Origin: an uncultured Roseovarius sp.
GTDB taxonomy: Bacteria; Pseudomonadota; Alphaproteobacteria; Rhodobacterales; Rhodobacteraceae
Assembly (NCBI GenBank): GCA_934501475.1
Contig: CAKSUL010000036.1
Coordinates: 1-18,935, forward strand
Length of the DNA: 18,935 nt
Reading direction: 5' to 3'
Below are positions 8,399-16,187 of this stretch, piece after piece; the stretch's first letter is position 1; every line of letters starts with the position of its first letter. Under the pieces are notes generated by a model that was given only the letters and a program-made list of their open reading frames with translations, did no database searches and was not told the origin of the DNA. The translations under genes and the position numbers were made by a program.

Positions 8399-9064
8399 TC
8401 AGACATAGGTGCGCGCATGGGCGCGGTCTGGCGTGTCCAGATGGGGCGTGGCGTTGAACGTCGACAGCATCAGCTGACCATGCACGAACTGCACCCGATG
8501 AAGCGAGCTGTTCATCACCTGCAACATGACCCGCGCCATCCCCGCATTGTCAAGCGCGAGAACATGACGCATCACCATGCCGATGACACCGCCAGACGTG
8601 ACCAGAAGAATGCGGCCATGCCCCTCGCACAGCTCATCTATCAGCGTGGTGATGCGGCTGGAGAAACTTTGATAGCTTTCGGAAATCCCGGTCAGCCGGT
8701 CGCGCTGCCAATGGTCGATCACCTCGGGCAGGTAGGCGGCGAATTCAGTCGGATCGCGCGGCGCGGGAAAGCCGTGCTGCTGCTCAAGCGCGCGCGACAG
8801 TTCGAAATAGGTCAGCTCGTTCAGCCGTGCATCCTTGGCGGTGATGTCATAGCCCATGCCGCGCGCCGTGTCCGCCTGCCGGTTCAGGGTGCCGGTGATC
8901 ACCCGGTCGAAATGCGGATCGGTGCCCTTCATATGCGCGCCCAGCCATCCGGCCTGCACATGGCCCAGGGGCGACAGGCGGTCATAACTGGCCTCATCGG
9001 TTGCGTGGCGGTTGGCCTGTCCATGGCGCACCAGAATAATCTCGGTCACTTCGTGCTGCCTCAT
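8399..9064 (-). CDS. Histidine phosphatase family protein with altered second histidine motif
   Basis: 221-aa protein of the phosphoglycerate-mutase-like histidine phosphatase family. Seen: the phospho-acceptor motif LVRHGQANR (His14) near the N-terminus, GTLNRQADTA where the family has an S-P-x-x-R-A-x-Q-T-A motif, and LNELTYFELSR. The usual late motif S-H-G-G carrying the second catalytic histidine reads VTSGGVIG here, with no histidine. The frame stays open upstream to 9382, but family homology begins at the ATG at 9064 and the extra stretch would overlap the fdhA leader and start, so 9064 is chosen despite no clear Shine-Dalgarno. It is first of the minus-strand block and divergent from fdhA. 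The substrate is unknown. Confidence 0.8.
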   Translation of the reverse strand: MRQHEVTEIILVRHGQANRHATDEASYDRLSPLGHVQAGWLGAHMKGTDPHFDRVITGTLNRQADTARGMGYDITAKDARLNELTYFELSRALEQQHGFPAPRDPTEFAAYLPEVIDHWQRDRLTGISESYQSFSSRITTLIDELCEGHGRILLVTSGGVIGMVMRHVLALDNAGMARVMLQVMNSSLHRVQFVHGQLMLSTFNATPHLDTPDRAHARTYV

Positions 9065-9266
9065 GCGTTGATCTGAATGCGCAAGGTAAAGCGTTTCACG
9101 CCGGACCTGCAACACGCGTTTGCCTGCCATGGGCAAAACGGTTTCGGGTTCCGCGCCGCGATATCGTGTCGCACATGGCGTGAATTCACGGGCAGGTGTC
9201 GGGTTTGGCAGGGTTTTCTTTTGCCTCCCATGCTCTAGAATGGCCCGAACTCCGGGAGACGCGCGA
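9065..9266. promoter_or_regulatory. Divergent intergenic region with a 12-bp palindrome
   Basis: 202 bp between the divergent histidine-phosphatase and formate-dehydrogenase genes, so it should hold promoters for both. CGTGAATTCACG at 9179-9190 is a perfect 12-bp palindrome, a candidate operator 76 bp upstream of the fdhA start. A TAGAAT at 9236-9241 resembles a -10 box, but I find no well-spaced -35. No other structure stands out. Confidence 0.4.
9254..9259 (+). promoter_or_regulatory. Ribosome binding site fixing the fdhA start
   Basis: GGGAGA ends 7 nt before the ATG at 9267, supporting this start over in-frame upstream candidates at 9120 and 9240. Confidence 0.65.
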
Positions 9267-12047
9267 ATGTCCGATAAAATCCAATTCACCCTTGATGGCA
9301 AACAGGTCGAAGCCCAGCCGGGCATGACCATCTGGGAAGTCGCAAATGGCCGCGGCCTGGTGATTCCGCATCTGTGCCACAAGCCCGCGCCGGGCTATCG
9401 CGCAGACGGCAATTGCCGCGCCTGCATGGTCGAGATCGAGGGCGAGCGCGTGCTGGCCGCCTCATGCATCCGCGAGCCGTCCGAAGGCATGGTCGTCACC
9501 ACCAATTCCGCGCGCGCCGAAAACGCCCGCAAGATGGTGATCGAGATGCTGTTGGCGGATCAGCCCGATCAGGATGTGGCGCATGACAAATCCAGCCACC
9601 TGTGGGACATGGCCGCCCTGCAGGGCGTCGCCACCAGCCGCTTTCCCAAGCTGGAAGAGGGGCGCATCCCGCTGCTGGATGACAGCCATGTGGCGATGTC
9701 GGTCAATCTTGATGCCTGCATCCAGTGCGGGCTGTGCGTGCGCGCCTGCCGCGAGGTCCAGGTCAACGACGTGATCGGCATGTCCGGGCGCGGCCATGAT
9801 TCCTGGCCCACTTTCGATTTCGCCGACCCGATGGGCGACTCGACCTGCGTGGGCTGTGGCGAATGTGTGCAGGCCTGCCCGACCGGGGCGCTGATGCCGT
9901 CCACCGTCGTGGATGCAGACCAGATCGGCGACAGCGCGGATTTCGACCGCGAAGTGGCGTCCGTCTGCCCGTTCTGCGGCGTGGGCTGCCAGATCAGCCT
10001 CAAGATCAAGGATGACAAGGTCAAATATGTCGATGGCATCAACGGCCCCGCCAATGAGGGGCGGCTTTGCGTCAAGGGGCGCTTTGGCTTTGATTATATC
10101 CACCATGACCACCGCCTGACCAAGCCGCTGATCCGGCGCGATGACGCCCCTGCCAAGGGGCTGAATGTCGATCCGGGGAATTGGCAGGAATATTTCCGCG
10201 AGGCGACATGGGATGAGGCGATGGACGTCGCGGTCAGCGGCTTCAAGCGGCTCAAGGCCGATCACGGCGGGAAAAGCGTGGCCGGCTTCGGCAGTGCCAA
10301 ATGCACCAATGAAGAGGCCTATCTGTTCCAGAAATTCATCCGTCAGGGCTTTGGTCACAACAACGTCGATCACTGCACGCGGCTGTGCCATGCGTCCTCG
10401 GTATTCGCGCTGATCGAAAACGTCGGCTCGGGTGGGGTGACGGCCACGTTCAACGAGATCGAGAATGCCGATGTGGCGATCATCATCGGGGCCAACCCGA
10501 TCGAGAACCACCCCGTCGCGGCCACCTATTTCAAGCAGTTCACCAAGCGCGGCGGCAAGCTGATCGTGATGGACCCGCGCGGCGTGGGCATGAGGCGCTT
10601 CGCGACGCATATGCTGCAATTCCGCCCCGGTGCGGATGTGTCGATGCTGAACGCGATCATGCACACGATTGTCGAGGAAAAGCTCTACGATCAGCAATAT
10701 ATCGACGCCTACACCCAGAATTGGGAGGCCCAAAAGGCCCATCTGGCCGATTTCAGCCCCGAAAAGATGGAAGGCATCTGCGGCATCCCCGCACAGACCC
10801 TGCGCGAGGTCGCGCGCACCTATGCCGGCGCCAAATCCGCCCTGATTTTCTGGGGTATGGGCGTATCCCAGCACATCCACGGCACCGATAATTCGCGCTG
10901 CCTGATCTCCCTCGCGCTGATGTGCGGCCAGATCGGGCGCCCCGGTGCAGGCCTGCATCCGCTGCGCGGCCAGAACAACGTGCAGGGCGCGTCCGATGCC
11001 GGCCTTATCCCGATGTTCCTGCCCGATTATCAAAGCGTGATGGATGACGGCGTGCGCCGCGCCTTTACCGAGGTGTGGAAATCAGACGATTTCAGCTCCG
11101 AGAAGGGTCTGACCGTCACCGAGATCATGGACGATGTCCACGCGGGCAATACGCGCGGCATGTATATCATGGGCGAAAACCCCGCGATGTCCGACCCCGA
11201 TGTCGAACATGCCCGCGACGCATTGGCCAAGCTGGAAATTCTGGTCGTGCAGGATATCTTCATCACCGAAACGGCCAATTACGCCGATGTGATCCTGCCC
11301 GCCTCGGCCTTTGCGGAAAAGACCGGCACCGTCACCAACACCAACCGTCAGGTGCAGATGGGCCGCCGTGCCCTCGCCCCTCCGGGCGAGGCGCGTGAGG
11401 ATTGGCGGATCACGGTTGAACTGGCACAGCGGATGGGGCTGGCATGGGAATATGACAGCCCTGCCGATGTGTTCGCCGAAATGAAGCTGAACATGCGCTC
11501 GCTCGACAATATCACGTGGGACCGTCTGGAACGCGAAGGCGCGGTCACCTATCCGTCGCTCTCGCCGACGGACCCCGGTCAGTCGATCGTGTTTGGCGAT
11601 GGCTTTCCGCGGCCCGAGGGGCGCGCGCGCTTTACCCCGGCCTCGGTGATTGCACCGGATGACACACCTGACGCAGAATACCCGATGATCCTGACAACGG
11701 GCCGCCAGCTTGAGCATTGGCACACCGGATCGATGACGCGGCGCACCCGCGTGCTGGACGCGGTCGAACCTGAGGCGAATTGCTCGATGCACCCCTCGAC
11801 GCTGCGCAAACTGGGGGTCGCGCCGGGCGGCATGGTGCGCCTGAGCACCAAACGCGGCAGTATCCGGATCATGGCCCGTGCCGACCGCGCCGTGGCCCCT
11901 GACATGGTGTTCCTGCCCTTCGCCTATGTCGAGGCCGCCGCCAACATCCTGACCAATCCGGCCATAGATCCCTATGGCAAGATCCCCGAATTCAAGTTTT
12001 CGGCGGTCAAGGTCGAGGCAGCCGGCGCGCCGGTGCCGGCGCAGTAG
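9267..12047 (+). CDS. fdhA: Formate dehydrogenase alpha subunit (molybdopterin, Cys type)
   Basis: 926-aa bis-MGD formate dehydrogenase catalytic subunit oxidising formate to CO2 in the cytoplasm. In order: a plant-type 2Fe-2S domain (Cys37, 50, 53, 67); two 4Fe-4S motifs (Cys151, 154, 157, 161 and Cys194, 197, 200, 204); a molybdopterin-domain 4Fe-4S (Cys234, 237, 241, 268, followed by Lys270); the probable Mo ligand Cys374 in DHCTRLCHASS, where E. coli FdhF has selenocysteine; and a C-terminal molybdopterin-guanine-binding domain (LTTGRQLEHWHTGSMTRRT). The His-Cys cluster region of NuoG-like homologues reads DVAHDKSSHLWD, with no cysteines. Start 9267 has GGGAGA 7 nt upstream; the open frame back to 9120 lacks a comparable site. 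No beta or gamma subunit lies nearby. Downstream pncB is convergent, 21 bp away. Confidence 0.93.
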   Translation: MSDKIQFTLDGKQVEAQPGMTIWEVANGRGLVIPHLCHKPAPGYRADGNCRACMVEIEGERVLAASCIREPSEGMVVTTNSARAENARKMVIEMLLADQPDQDVAHDKSSHLWDMAALQGVATSRFPKLEEGRIPLLDDSHVAMSVNLDACIQCGLCVRACREVQVNDVIGMSGRGHDSWPTFDFADPMGDSTCVGCGECVQACPTGALMPSTVVDADQIGDSADFDREVASVCPFCGVGCQISLKIKDDKVKYVDGINGPANEGRLCVKGRFGFDYIHHDHRLTKPLIRRDDAPAKGLNVDPGNWQEYFREATWDEAMDVAVSGFKRLKADHGGKSVAGFGSAKCTNEEAYLFQKFIRQGFGHNNVDHCTRLCHASSVFALIENVGSGGVTATFNEIENADVAIIIGANPIENHPVAATYFKQFTKRGGKLIVMDPRGVGMRRFATHMLQFRPGADVSMLNAIMHTIVEEKLYDQQYIDAYTQNWEAQKAHLADFSPEKMEGICGIPAQTLREVARTYAGAKSALIFWGMGVSQHIHGTDNSRCLISLALMCGQIGRPGAGLHPLRGQNNVQGASDAGLIPMFLPDYQSVMDDGVRRAFTEVWKSDDFSSEKGLTVTEIMDDVHAGNTRGMYIMGENPAMSDPDVEHARDALAKLEILVVQDIFITETANYADVILPASAFAEKTGTVTNTNRQVQMGRRALAPPGEAREDWRITVELAQRMGLAWEYDSPADVFAEMKLNMRSLDNITWDRLEREGAVTYPSLSPTDPGQSIVFGDGFPRPEGRARFTPASVIAPDDTPDAEYPMILTTGRQLEHWHTGSMTRRTRVLDAVEPEANCSMHPSTLRKLGVAPGGMVRLSTKRGSIRIMARADRAVAPDMVFLPFAYVEAAANILTNPAIDPYGKIPEFKFSAVKVEAAGAPVPAQ

Positions 12048-12068
12048 GGGGCAGCAGGGGCCGGGCGT

Positions 12069-13361
12069 CTAGACCTCGACCGCCAGCGCCACCTGATCGC
12101 CGACGCCGAACACGCGTTTGTAGCGTGCGATTTCGGACGCCGGGCCCATTGCCTTGCTCGGGTTGTCCGAGAGTTTCACCGTCGGCCGCCCGTTGGCCGA
12201 CACCGCCTTGCAGACCAGCGAGAACGGCGCCAGCGCATCGTCCTTGGTCAGGCCCCGGAAATCATTGGTCAGCAACGTGCCCCAACCGAACGAAACCCGC
12301 ACGCGGCCCGCGAACTGTGCCTGAAGGGTCGCGATCTTCTGCTCGCTCAGGCCATCGGAAAAGATCACCAGTTTTTTGGTCGGGTCTTCGCCACGGGATT
12401 TCCACCACGCGATCGCAATCTCGGCCCCCTTGGCCGGGTCGCCGGAATCGATGCGGATGCCGGTCCAGCCCGCCAGCCAGTCAGGGGCGTTATCAAGAAA
12501 CCCCTTGGTGCCGTAGGTGTCCGGCAGGATGATGCGCAGGTTTCCGTCATGTTCTTCGTGCCAGTCCGACAGCACCTCATAGGGCGCGCGGGCCAGTTCG
12601 GCATCGCTTTCGGCCAGCGCGGCATAGACCATCGGCATTTCATGGGCGTTGGTGCCGATCGCCTCAAGATCGCGGTTCTTGGCGATCAGGCAGTTCGAGG
12701 TGCCGACGAATTTTTCGCCCAGCCCCTCGGTCATGGCCTGAACGCACCAGTCCTGCCAGAGAAAGGAATGCCGCCGCCGGGTGCCGAAATCCGCAAGGCG
12801 CAGGCCCGGCACATCGCGCAGATGTTCGACCTTTTTCCACAGCTTGGTCATGGCGCGGGCATAGAGCACCTGAAGCTCGAATTTGCGCATCTTGTTCAGC
12901 ACTGCACGGCTGCGCAACTCCATCAGCACGGCCAGGGCGGGCACTTCCCACAGCATCACTTCGGGCCATGAGCCCTCGAAGGTCAGTTCATACTGATCGC
13001 CAACCCGTTCAAGGTGATAGGGCGGCAGGCGCATGGATTCGAACCATTCCATGAATTCGGGCGTGAACATCTGGCGTTTGCCATAGAATGTATTGCCGCG
13101 CAGCCATGTGCTTTCGCCGCGGGTCAGCGACAGCGAGCGGATGTGGTCCAGCTGCTCGCGCAACTCACCCTCATCGACCAGATCGGCCAGCGGGATATGC
13201 TTTGAGCGGTTGATCAGGCTGAACGTCACCTGCGTGTCCGGGCGATTGCGGAAAATCGACTGGCACATCAGAAGTTTGTAGAAATCCGTATCAATGAGGG
13301 AACGGATGATCGGGTCGATCTTCCATTTGTGATTGTGAACACGGGTGGCGATATCGACCAT
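12069..13361 (-). CDS. pncB: Nicotinate phosphoribosyltransferase
   Basis: 430-aa enzyme of NAD salvage converting nicotinate and PRPP, with ATP hydrolysis, to nicotinate mononucleotide in the cytoplasm. Recognised by the N-terminal stretch SLIDTDFYKLLMCQSIFRN, DFGTRRRHS (191-199), the phosphorylatable histidine in GTNAHEMPM (His240), GIRIDSGD, and VIFSDGLSEQKI. Full length for the PncB family (about 400-435 aa). The start at 13361 has GGAGG 5 nt upstream (13367-13371). It is convergent with fdhA, with only 21 bp between stops and no clear terminator there, and is preceded by a hairpin that separates it from rfbA on the same strand. Confidence 0.96.
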   Translation of the reverse strand: MVDIATRVHNHKWKIDPIIRSLIDTDFYKLLMCQSIFRNRPDTQVTFSLINRSKHIPLADLVDEGELREQLDHIRSLSLTRGESTWLRGNTFYGKRQMFTPEFMEWFESMRLPPYHLERVGDQYELTFEGSWPEVMLWEVPALAVLMELRSRAVLNKMRKFELQVLYARAMTKLWKKVEHLRDVPGLRLADFGTRRRHSFLWQDWCVQAMTEGLGEKFVGTSNCLIAKNRDLEAIGTNAHEMPMVYAALAESDAELARAPYEVLSDWHEEHDGNLRIILPDTYGTKGFLDNAPDWLAGWTGIRIDSGDPAKGAEIAIAWWKSRGEDPTKKLVIFSDGLSEQKIATLQAQFAGRVRVSFGWGTLLTNDFRGLTKDDALAPFSLVCKAVSANGRPTVKLSDNPSKAMGPASEIARYKRVFGVGDQVALAVEV

Positions 13362-13432
13362 TTCGGCCTCCGGATTGGTGCCGGGTGGTTAAATCAGGGG
13401 GCGAAAGGGGTGACAAGGGTGCACAACAGCGC

Positions 13433-13465
13433 AACGCCCTGCCATTGCGCGGGTTTCAGGGCGTT
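13433..13465. terminator. Perfect 9-bp inverted repeat between rfbA and pncB
   Basis: AACGCCCTG (13433-13441) and CAGGGCGTT (13457-13465) are perfect arms around a 15-nt loop; two more pairs form if one T is bulged. It begins 8 bp past the rfbA stop and lies upstream of pncB on the same strand, so it likely ends or protects the rfb transcript. Neither side has a T-run, so it is not a classic intrinsic terminator. Confidence 0.5.
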
Positions 13466-13472
13466 TGCACCA

Positions 13473-14345
13473 CTATTTCAGCAATCCCAGCAGATAGTCG
13501 CCATAGGTGTTCTTGGCGAATTTGGCGGCGCGCGCGCGCAGTTGATCGGCGTCGATCCAGCCTTGGGCATAGGCGATCTCTTCGGGGCATCCGGCCTGAA
13601 GGCCCTGACGTTCCTGCAGGGTGCGCACGAAATTTCCCGCATCCAGCAGACTGGCATGGGTGCCGGTATCCAGCCACGCATAGCCGCGCCCCATGCGGTT
13701 CACGGTCAGGGTGCCGTCCTCGAGATAGGTCTGCAACAGGCAGGTGATCTCAAGCTCACCGCGCGCCGAAGGGGTGACACCACGGGCGCGCGCAGGCGCG
13801 CTGCCGTCAAGGAAATATAGACCGGTCACCGCATAGTTCGACCCCGGCACCGCGGGCTTTTCGATGATCGACAGGGCCTTGTAATCCTTGTCAAAGGTCA
13901 GGACGCCATAGCGTTCCGGGTCGGCGACGTGATAGCCGAACACGGTGCCGCCCGTGATGCGCGCATCGGCATCGGCCAGAACCTCGGGCAGGCCGTGACC
14001 GAAAAAGATGTTGTCACCCAGCACCATCGCCGAGGGCGCGCCGTCCAGAAAATCCTCGGCCAGAATATAGGCCTGCGCCAGCCCGTCGGGCGATGGCTGC
14101 ACGATCCATGTCAGATCCAGCCCCCATTGCGATCCGTCCCCCATCAGGCGCTGAAACTGGGCCTGATCCTGTGGCGTGGTGATCACCGCGATCTCACGCA
14201 GCCCCGCCAGCATCAGCACGCTCAGCGGATAATAGATCATCGGCTTGTCATAGATCGGCAGCAGCTGTTTCGAGACGCCCATCGTGATCGGGTGCAGCCG
14301 GGTGCCCGACCCTCCGGCCAGAATGATGCCTTTGCGCGTGGTCAT
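13473..14345 (-). CDS. rfbA: Glucose-1-phosphate thymidylyltransferase
   Basis: RmlA-type enzyme joining dTTP and glucose-1-phosphate to dTDP-glucose, the first step of dTDP-rhamnose synthesis. 290 aa, full length. Seen: nucleotide-binding [13 protein letters not shown] (9-21), [25 protein letters not shown] with metal-ligand Asp111, IIEKP (160-164), GELEIT, and [10 protein letters not shown] with the second metal-ligand Asp226. The residue after GELEIT is Cys rather than the common Asp, but this is not one of the metal ligands. The start at 14345 has AAAGGA (14354-14359) 8 nt upstream and overlaps the ancestral stop frame of the rfbD remnant (ATGA), the normal coupling in this operon. It is the last gene of the rfb operon. 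Confidence 0.96.
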   Translation of the reverse strand: MTTRKGIILAGGSGTRLHPITMGVSKQLLPIYDKPMIYYPLSVLMLAGLREIAVITTPQDQAQFQRLMGDGSQWGLDLTWIVQPSPDGLAQAYILAEDFLDGAPSAMVLGDNIFFGHGLPEVLADADARITGGTVFGYHVADPERYGVLTFDKDYKALSIIEKPAVPGSNYAVTGLYFLDGSAPARARGVTPSARGELEITCLLQTYLEDGTLTVNRMGRGYAWLDTGTHASLLDAGNFVRTLQERQGLQAGCPEEIAYAQGWIDADQLRARAAKFAKNTYGDYLLGLLK

Positions 14346-14591
14346 TGTGCCGTTCCTTTCAACTCACTTACGACGGCGCGCAGGGCTGCGCGCCAATCGG
14401 GTCGGGTGATTCCGGATGCGCCCTGCAACCCGGAACAGCCCGACCACGGATTTCAGGGCGGTAACGCAGGCGCCGGGATCGCCAAAATCGGCACTGTTAC
14501 GGCCCATTGTGATGATTTCGACCGGGCCCACCGCGCGGTGGGCCAGTTCCGTGGCGACCTGACCGGATGAGCCGAACACGAGGATCCTCAT
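14342..14591 (-). pseudogene. rfbD: dTDP-4-dehydrorhamnose reductase remnant (internal deletion plus frameshift)
   Basis: An intact RfbD (about 280-300 aa) reduces dTDP-4-dehydrorhamnose to dTDP-L-rhamnose. Here only about 250 bp remain between rfbB and rfbA. From the ATG at 14591 the frame reads [20 protein letters not shown] through GRNSADFGDPGACVTALK, a typical RfbD N-terminus of about 47 residues, then nonsense to a TGA at 14364-14366. In another frame the same DNA gives [18 protein letters not shown] and a TGA at 14342-14344, the typical RfbD C-terminus. So roughly 200 middle codons are gone, with a frame change near the join: GTG and TGT are separated by 7 nt where an intact V-L-D-C reading would need 6. 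The NAD-binding start survives, but YxxxK and the substrate site are missing. The ATGA overlaps with rfbB (14588-14591) and rfbA (14342-14345) are preserved. Confidence 0.85.
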
Positions 14592-15634
14592 GCCTTGCCC
14601 AGCCTTTGACCGACGCCATCGCGCCCCATCAGGGCGCGCCACCAGGTTTCATTGTCCAGATACCATTGTACGGTTCGGGCCATGCCCTGCTCGACCGTGA
14701 CCGAGGGCCGCCAGCCCAACTCATCGCGGATGCGGGTCGGGTCGATTGCATAGCGATGATCATGGCCGGGGCGGTCGGTGACAAAGTGGATCTGATCGGC
14801 GTAGGGCGCGGATTTCGGACGCAGCCGGTCAAGAATGCCACAGATCAGCCGCACCAGATCAATATTGCGCCGCTCCCCATCGCCACCGATGTTATAGGAA
14901 CGCCCCACAAGCCCATGCGCCAGGACCGTCAGCAAGGCGTCGGCGTGATCCTCGACATACAGCCAGTCGCGCACGTTGTCGCCCGCGCCGTAGACCGGGA
15001 TCTCGCGCCCTTCCAGCGCGTTGATGATCACCACCGGAACCAGCTTTTCAGGGAAATGAAACGGGCCGTAATTGTTCGAGCAGTTGGTCAGCAGCGTCGG
15101 CAGCCCATAGGTTTCGCCCCAGGCCCGCACCAGATGATCGGACGATGCCTTGGACGCGGAATAGGGGCTGCGCGGATCATAGGGCGTGGTTTCATCAAAC
15201 CGCCCCTCATCCCCGAGAGAGCCATAAACCTCATCGGTCGAGACATGATGAAAGCGAAAGCTGTCAGGCCGGCCCGATGCCACCCAGAACGCGCGCGCCG
15301 CCTCAAGCATGTTGTAGGTGCCGGTCACATTGGTTTCGATGAAATCGCCGGGCGCGTCGATGGAACGGTCGACATGGCTTTCGGCGGCCAGATGCATGAC
15401 CGTATCAGGGCGGTGGCGGGCAAATACGGCCTCGACTGCCGCGCGGTCGCGAATATCCACATGTTCGAACGCATAAGCCGGGCTGTCTGCCACGCTGGCC
15501 ACGTTGTCCAGGCAGGCGGCATAGGTCAGCGCATCGAGGTTGATCACCCGATACCCCTGCGCAATCGCGTGGCGCACCACCGCCGAGCCGATGAACCCGG
15601 CCCCGCCGGTGACAAGGATGCTGCGCTCAGCCAT
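14588..15634 (-). CDS. rfbB: dTDP-glucose 4,6-dehydratase
   Basis: Extended short-chain dehydrogenase/reductase that converts dTDP-glucose to dTDP-4-keto-6-deoxyglucose using bound NAD, the second step of dTDP-rhamnose synthesis. 348 aa, full length. Seen: Rossmann motif TGGAGFIGS (9-17), [12 protein letters not shown] (81-92), the catalytic triplet Thr133-Asp134-Glu135 in STDEVYG, YSASK with Tyr158 and Lys162, and [15 protein letters not shown]. The start at 15634 overlaps the rfbC stop by 8 nt; the stop forms ATGA with the start of the rfbD remnant. The gene shows no damage, in contrast to rfbD next to it. Confidence 0.97.
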   Translation of the reverse strand: MAERSILVTGGAGFIGSAVVRHAIAQGYRVINLDALTYAACLDNVASVADSPAYAFEHVDIRDRAAVEAVFARHRPDTVMHLAAESHVDRSIDAPGDFIETNVTGTYNMLEAARAFWVASGRPDSFRFHHVSTDEVYGSLGDEGRFDETTPYDPRSPYSASKASSDHLVRAWGETYGLPTLLTNCSNNYGPFHFPEKLVPVVIINALEGREIPVYGAGDNVRDWLYVEDHADALLTVLAHGLVGRSYNIGGDGERRNIDLVRLICGILDRLRPKSAPYADQIHFVTDRPGHDHRYAIDPTRIRDELGWRPSVTVEQGMARTVQWYLDNETWWRALMGRDGVGQRLGKA

Positions 15635-16187
15635 GGGAAAACGGGTTTTTCAGGTCGCGCAGACGCGGCGCGGCGGCGTCCTTGTCGGACAGGATGGCCT
15701 GATCGGGCGCGATACCCCAGTCGATGCCGATATCGGGATCATCAAAACGCACCGCGCCATCGCAATCGGGCGCGTAATAATCCGAACATTTGTAAACAAT
15801 TTCCGTGTCGGGTTCGCGGGTGACGAACCCATGCAGGAACCCGGCGGGAATCAGCAACTGCCGCCCGTTGTCAAAGCTGAGTTCAACCCCCACCCAACGC
15901 CCGTAACCGGGCGAGCCGCGCCTGATATCCACCGCGACGTCGAACAACCGGCCGCGCCCGCAGCGCACCAGCTTGGCCTGGGCATGGGGAGGGGATTGGA
16001 AATGCAGGCCGCGCACGGTGCCGGGTGCGACCGAGAGCGACTGGTTGTCCTGCACGAAATCAATGTCGATCCCGGCCTCGCACAGCGTGCGCCTGCTCCA
16101 TGTCTCGCTGAAAAAGCCGCGCGCATCGCCGAAGCGGCGCGGCTCAAGCAGCAGAACGCCGGGCAGGGCCGTTTCAGTCACCTTCAC
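15627..16187 (-). CDS. rfbC: dTDP-4-dehydrorhamnose 3,5-epimerase
   Basis: Cupin-fold epimerase acting on dTDP-4-keto-6-deoxyglucose, the third step of dTDP-rhamnose synthesis. 186 aa from the chosen start. Seen: [20 protein letters not shown] near the N-terminus, the catalytic histidine in GTVRGLHFQ (His62), [10 protein letters not shown] (His119), and KCSDYYAP. The start is taken as GTG at 16187 ([10 protein letters not shown]) because GAGGAG lies 7 nt upstream (16195-16200) and the length fits the family. The in-frame ATG at 16202 would add five residues and contains that site; the frame stays open to 16295 without homology. First gene of the rfb operon, divergent from the RTX gene. Confidence 0.95.
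   Translation of the reverse strand: MKVTETALPGVLLLEPRRFGDARGFFSETWSRRTLCEAGIDIDFVQDNQSLSVAPGTVRGLHFQSPPHAQAKLVRCGRGRLFDVAVDIRRGSPGYGRWVGVELSFDNGRQLLIPAGFLHGFVTREPDTEIVYKCSDYYAPDCDGAVRFDDPDIGIDWGIAPDQAILSDKDAAAPRLRDLKNPFSHG

Noticed and set aside
9205..9226. TTGGCA...TTGCC as a sigma-54 promoter for fdhA
   Set aside because: The GG and GC elements are 14 bp apart instead of 10, so it does not fit the -24/-12 consensus.
9462..11033. 523-codon open frame antisense to fdhA
   Set aside because: It is a shadow of the clearly identified formate dehydrogenase; composition is His/Arg/Asp/Ala-biased with no domain.
12022..12042. GC-rich palindrome CCGGCGCGCCGG near the fdhA stop as a terminator
   Set aside because: It lies within the coding frame (encoding the Ala/Pro-rich tail) and has no T-run; high GC alone can explain it.
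13739..13741. Cys202 in RfbA replacing the common Asp after GELEIT
   Set aside because: The metal ligands of the family map to Asp111 and the Asp226 of WLDTGT, both present, so this is not an active-site loss.
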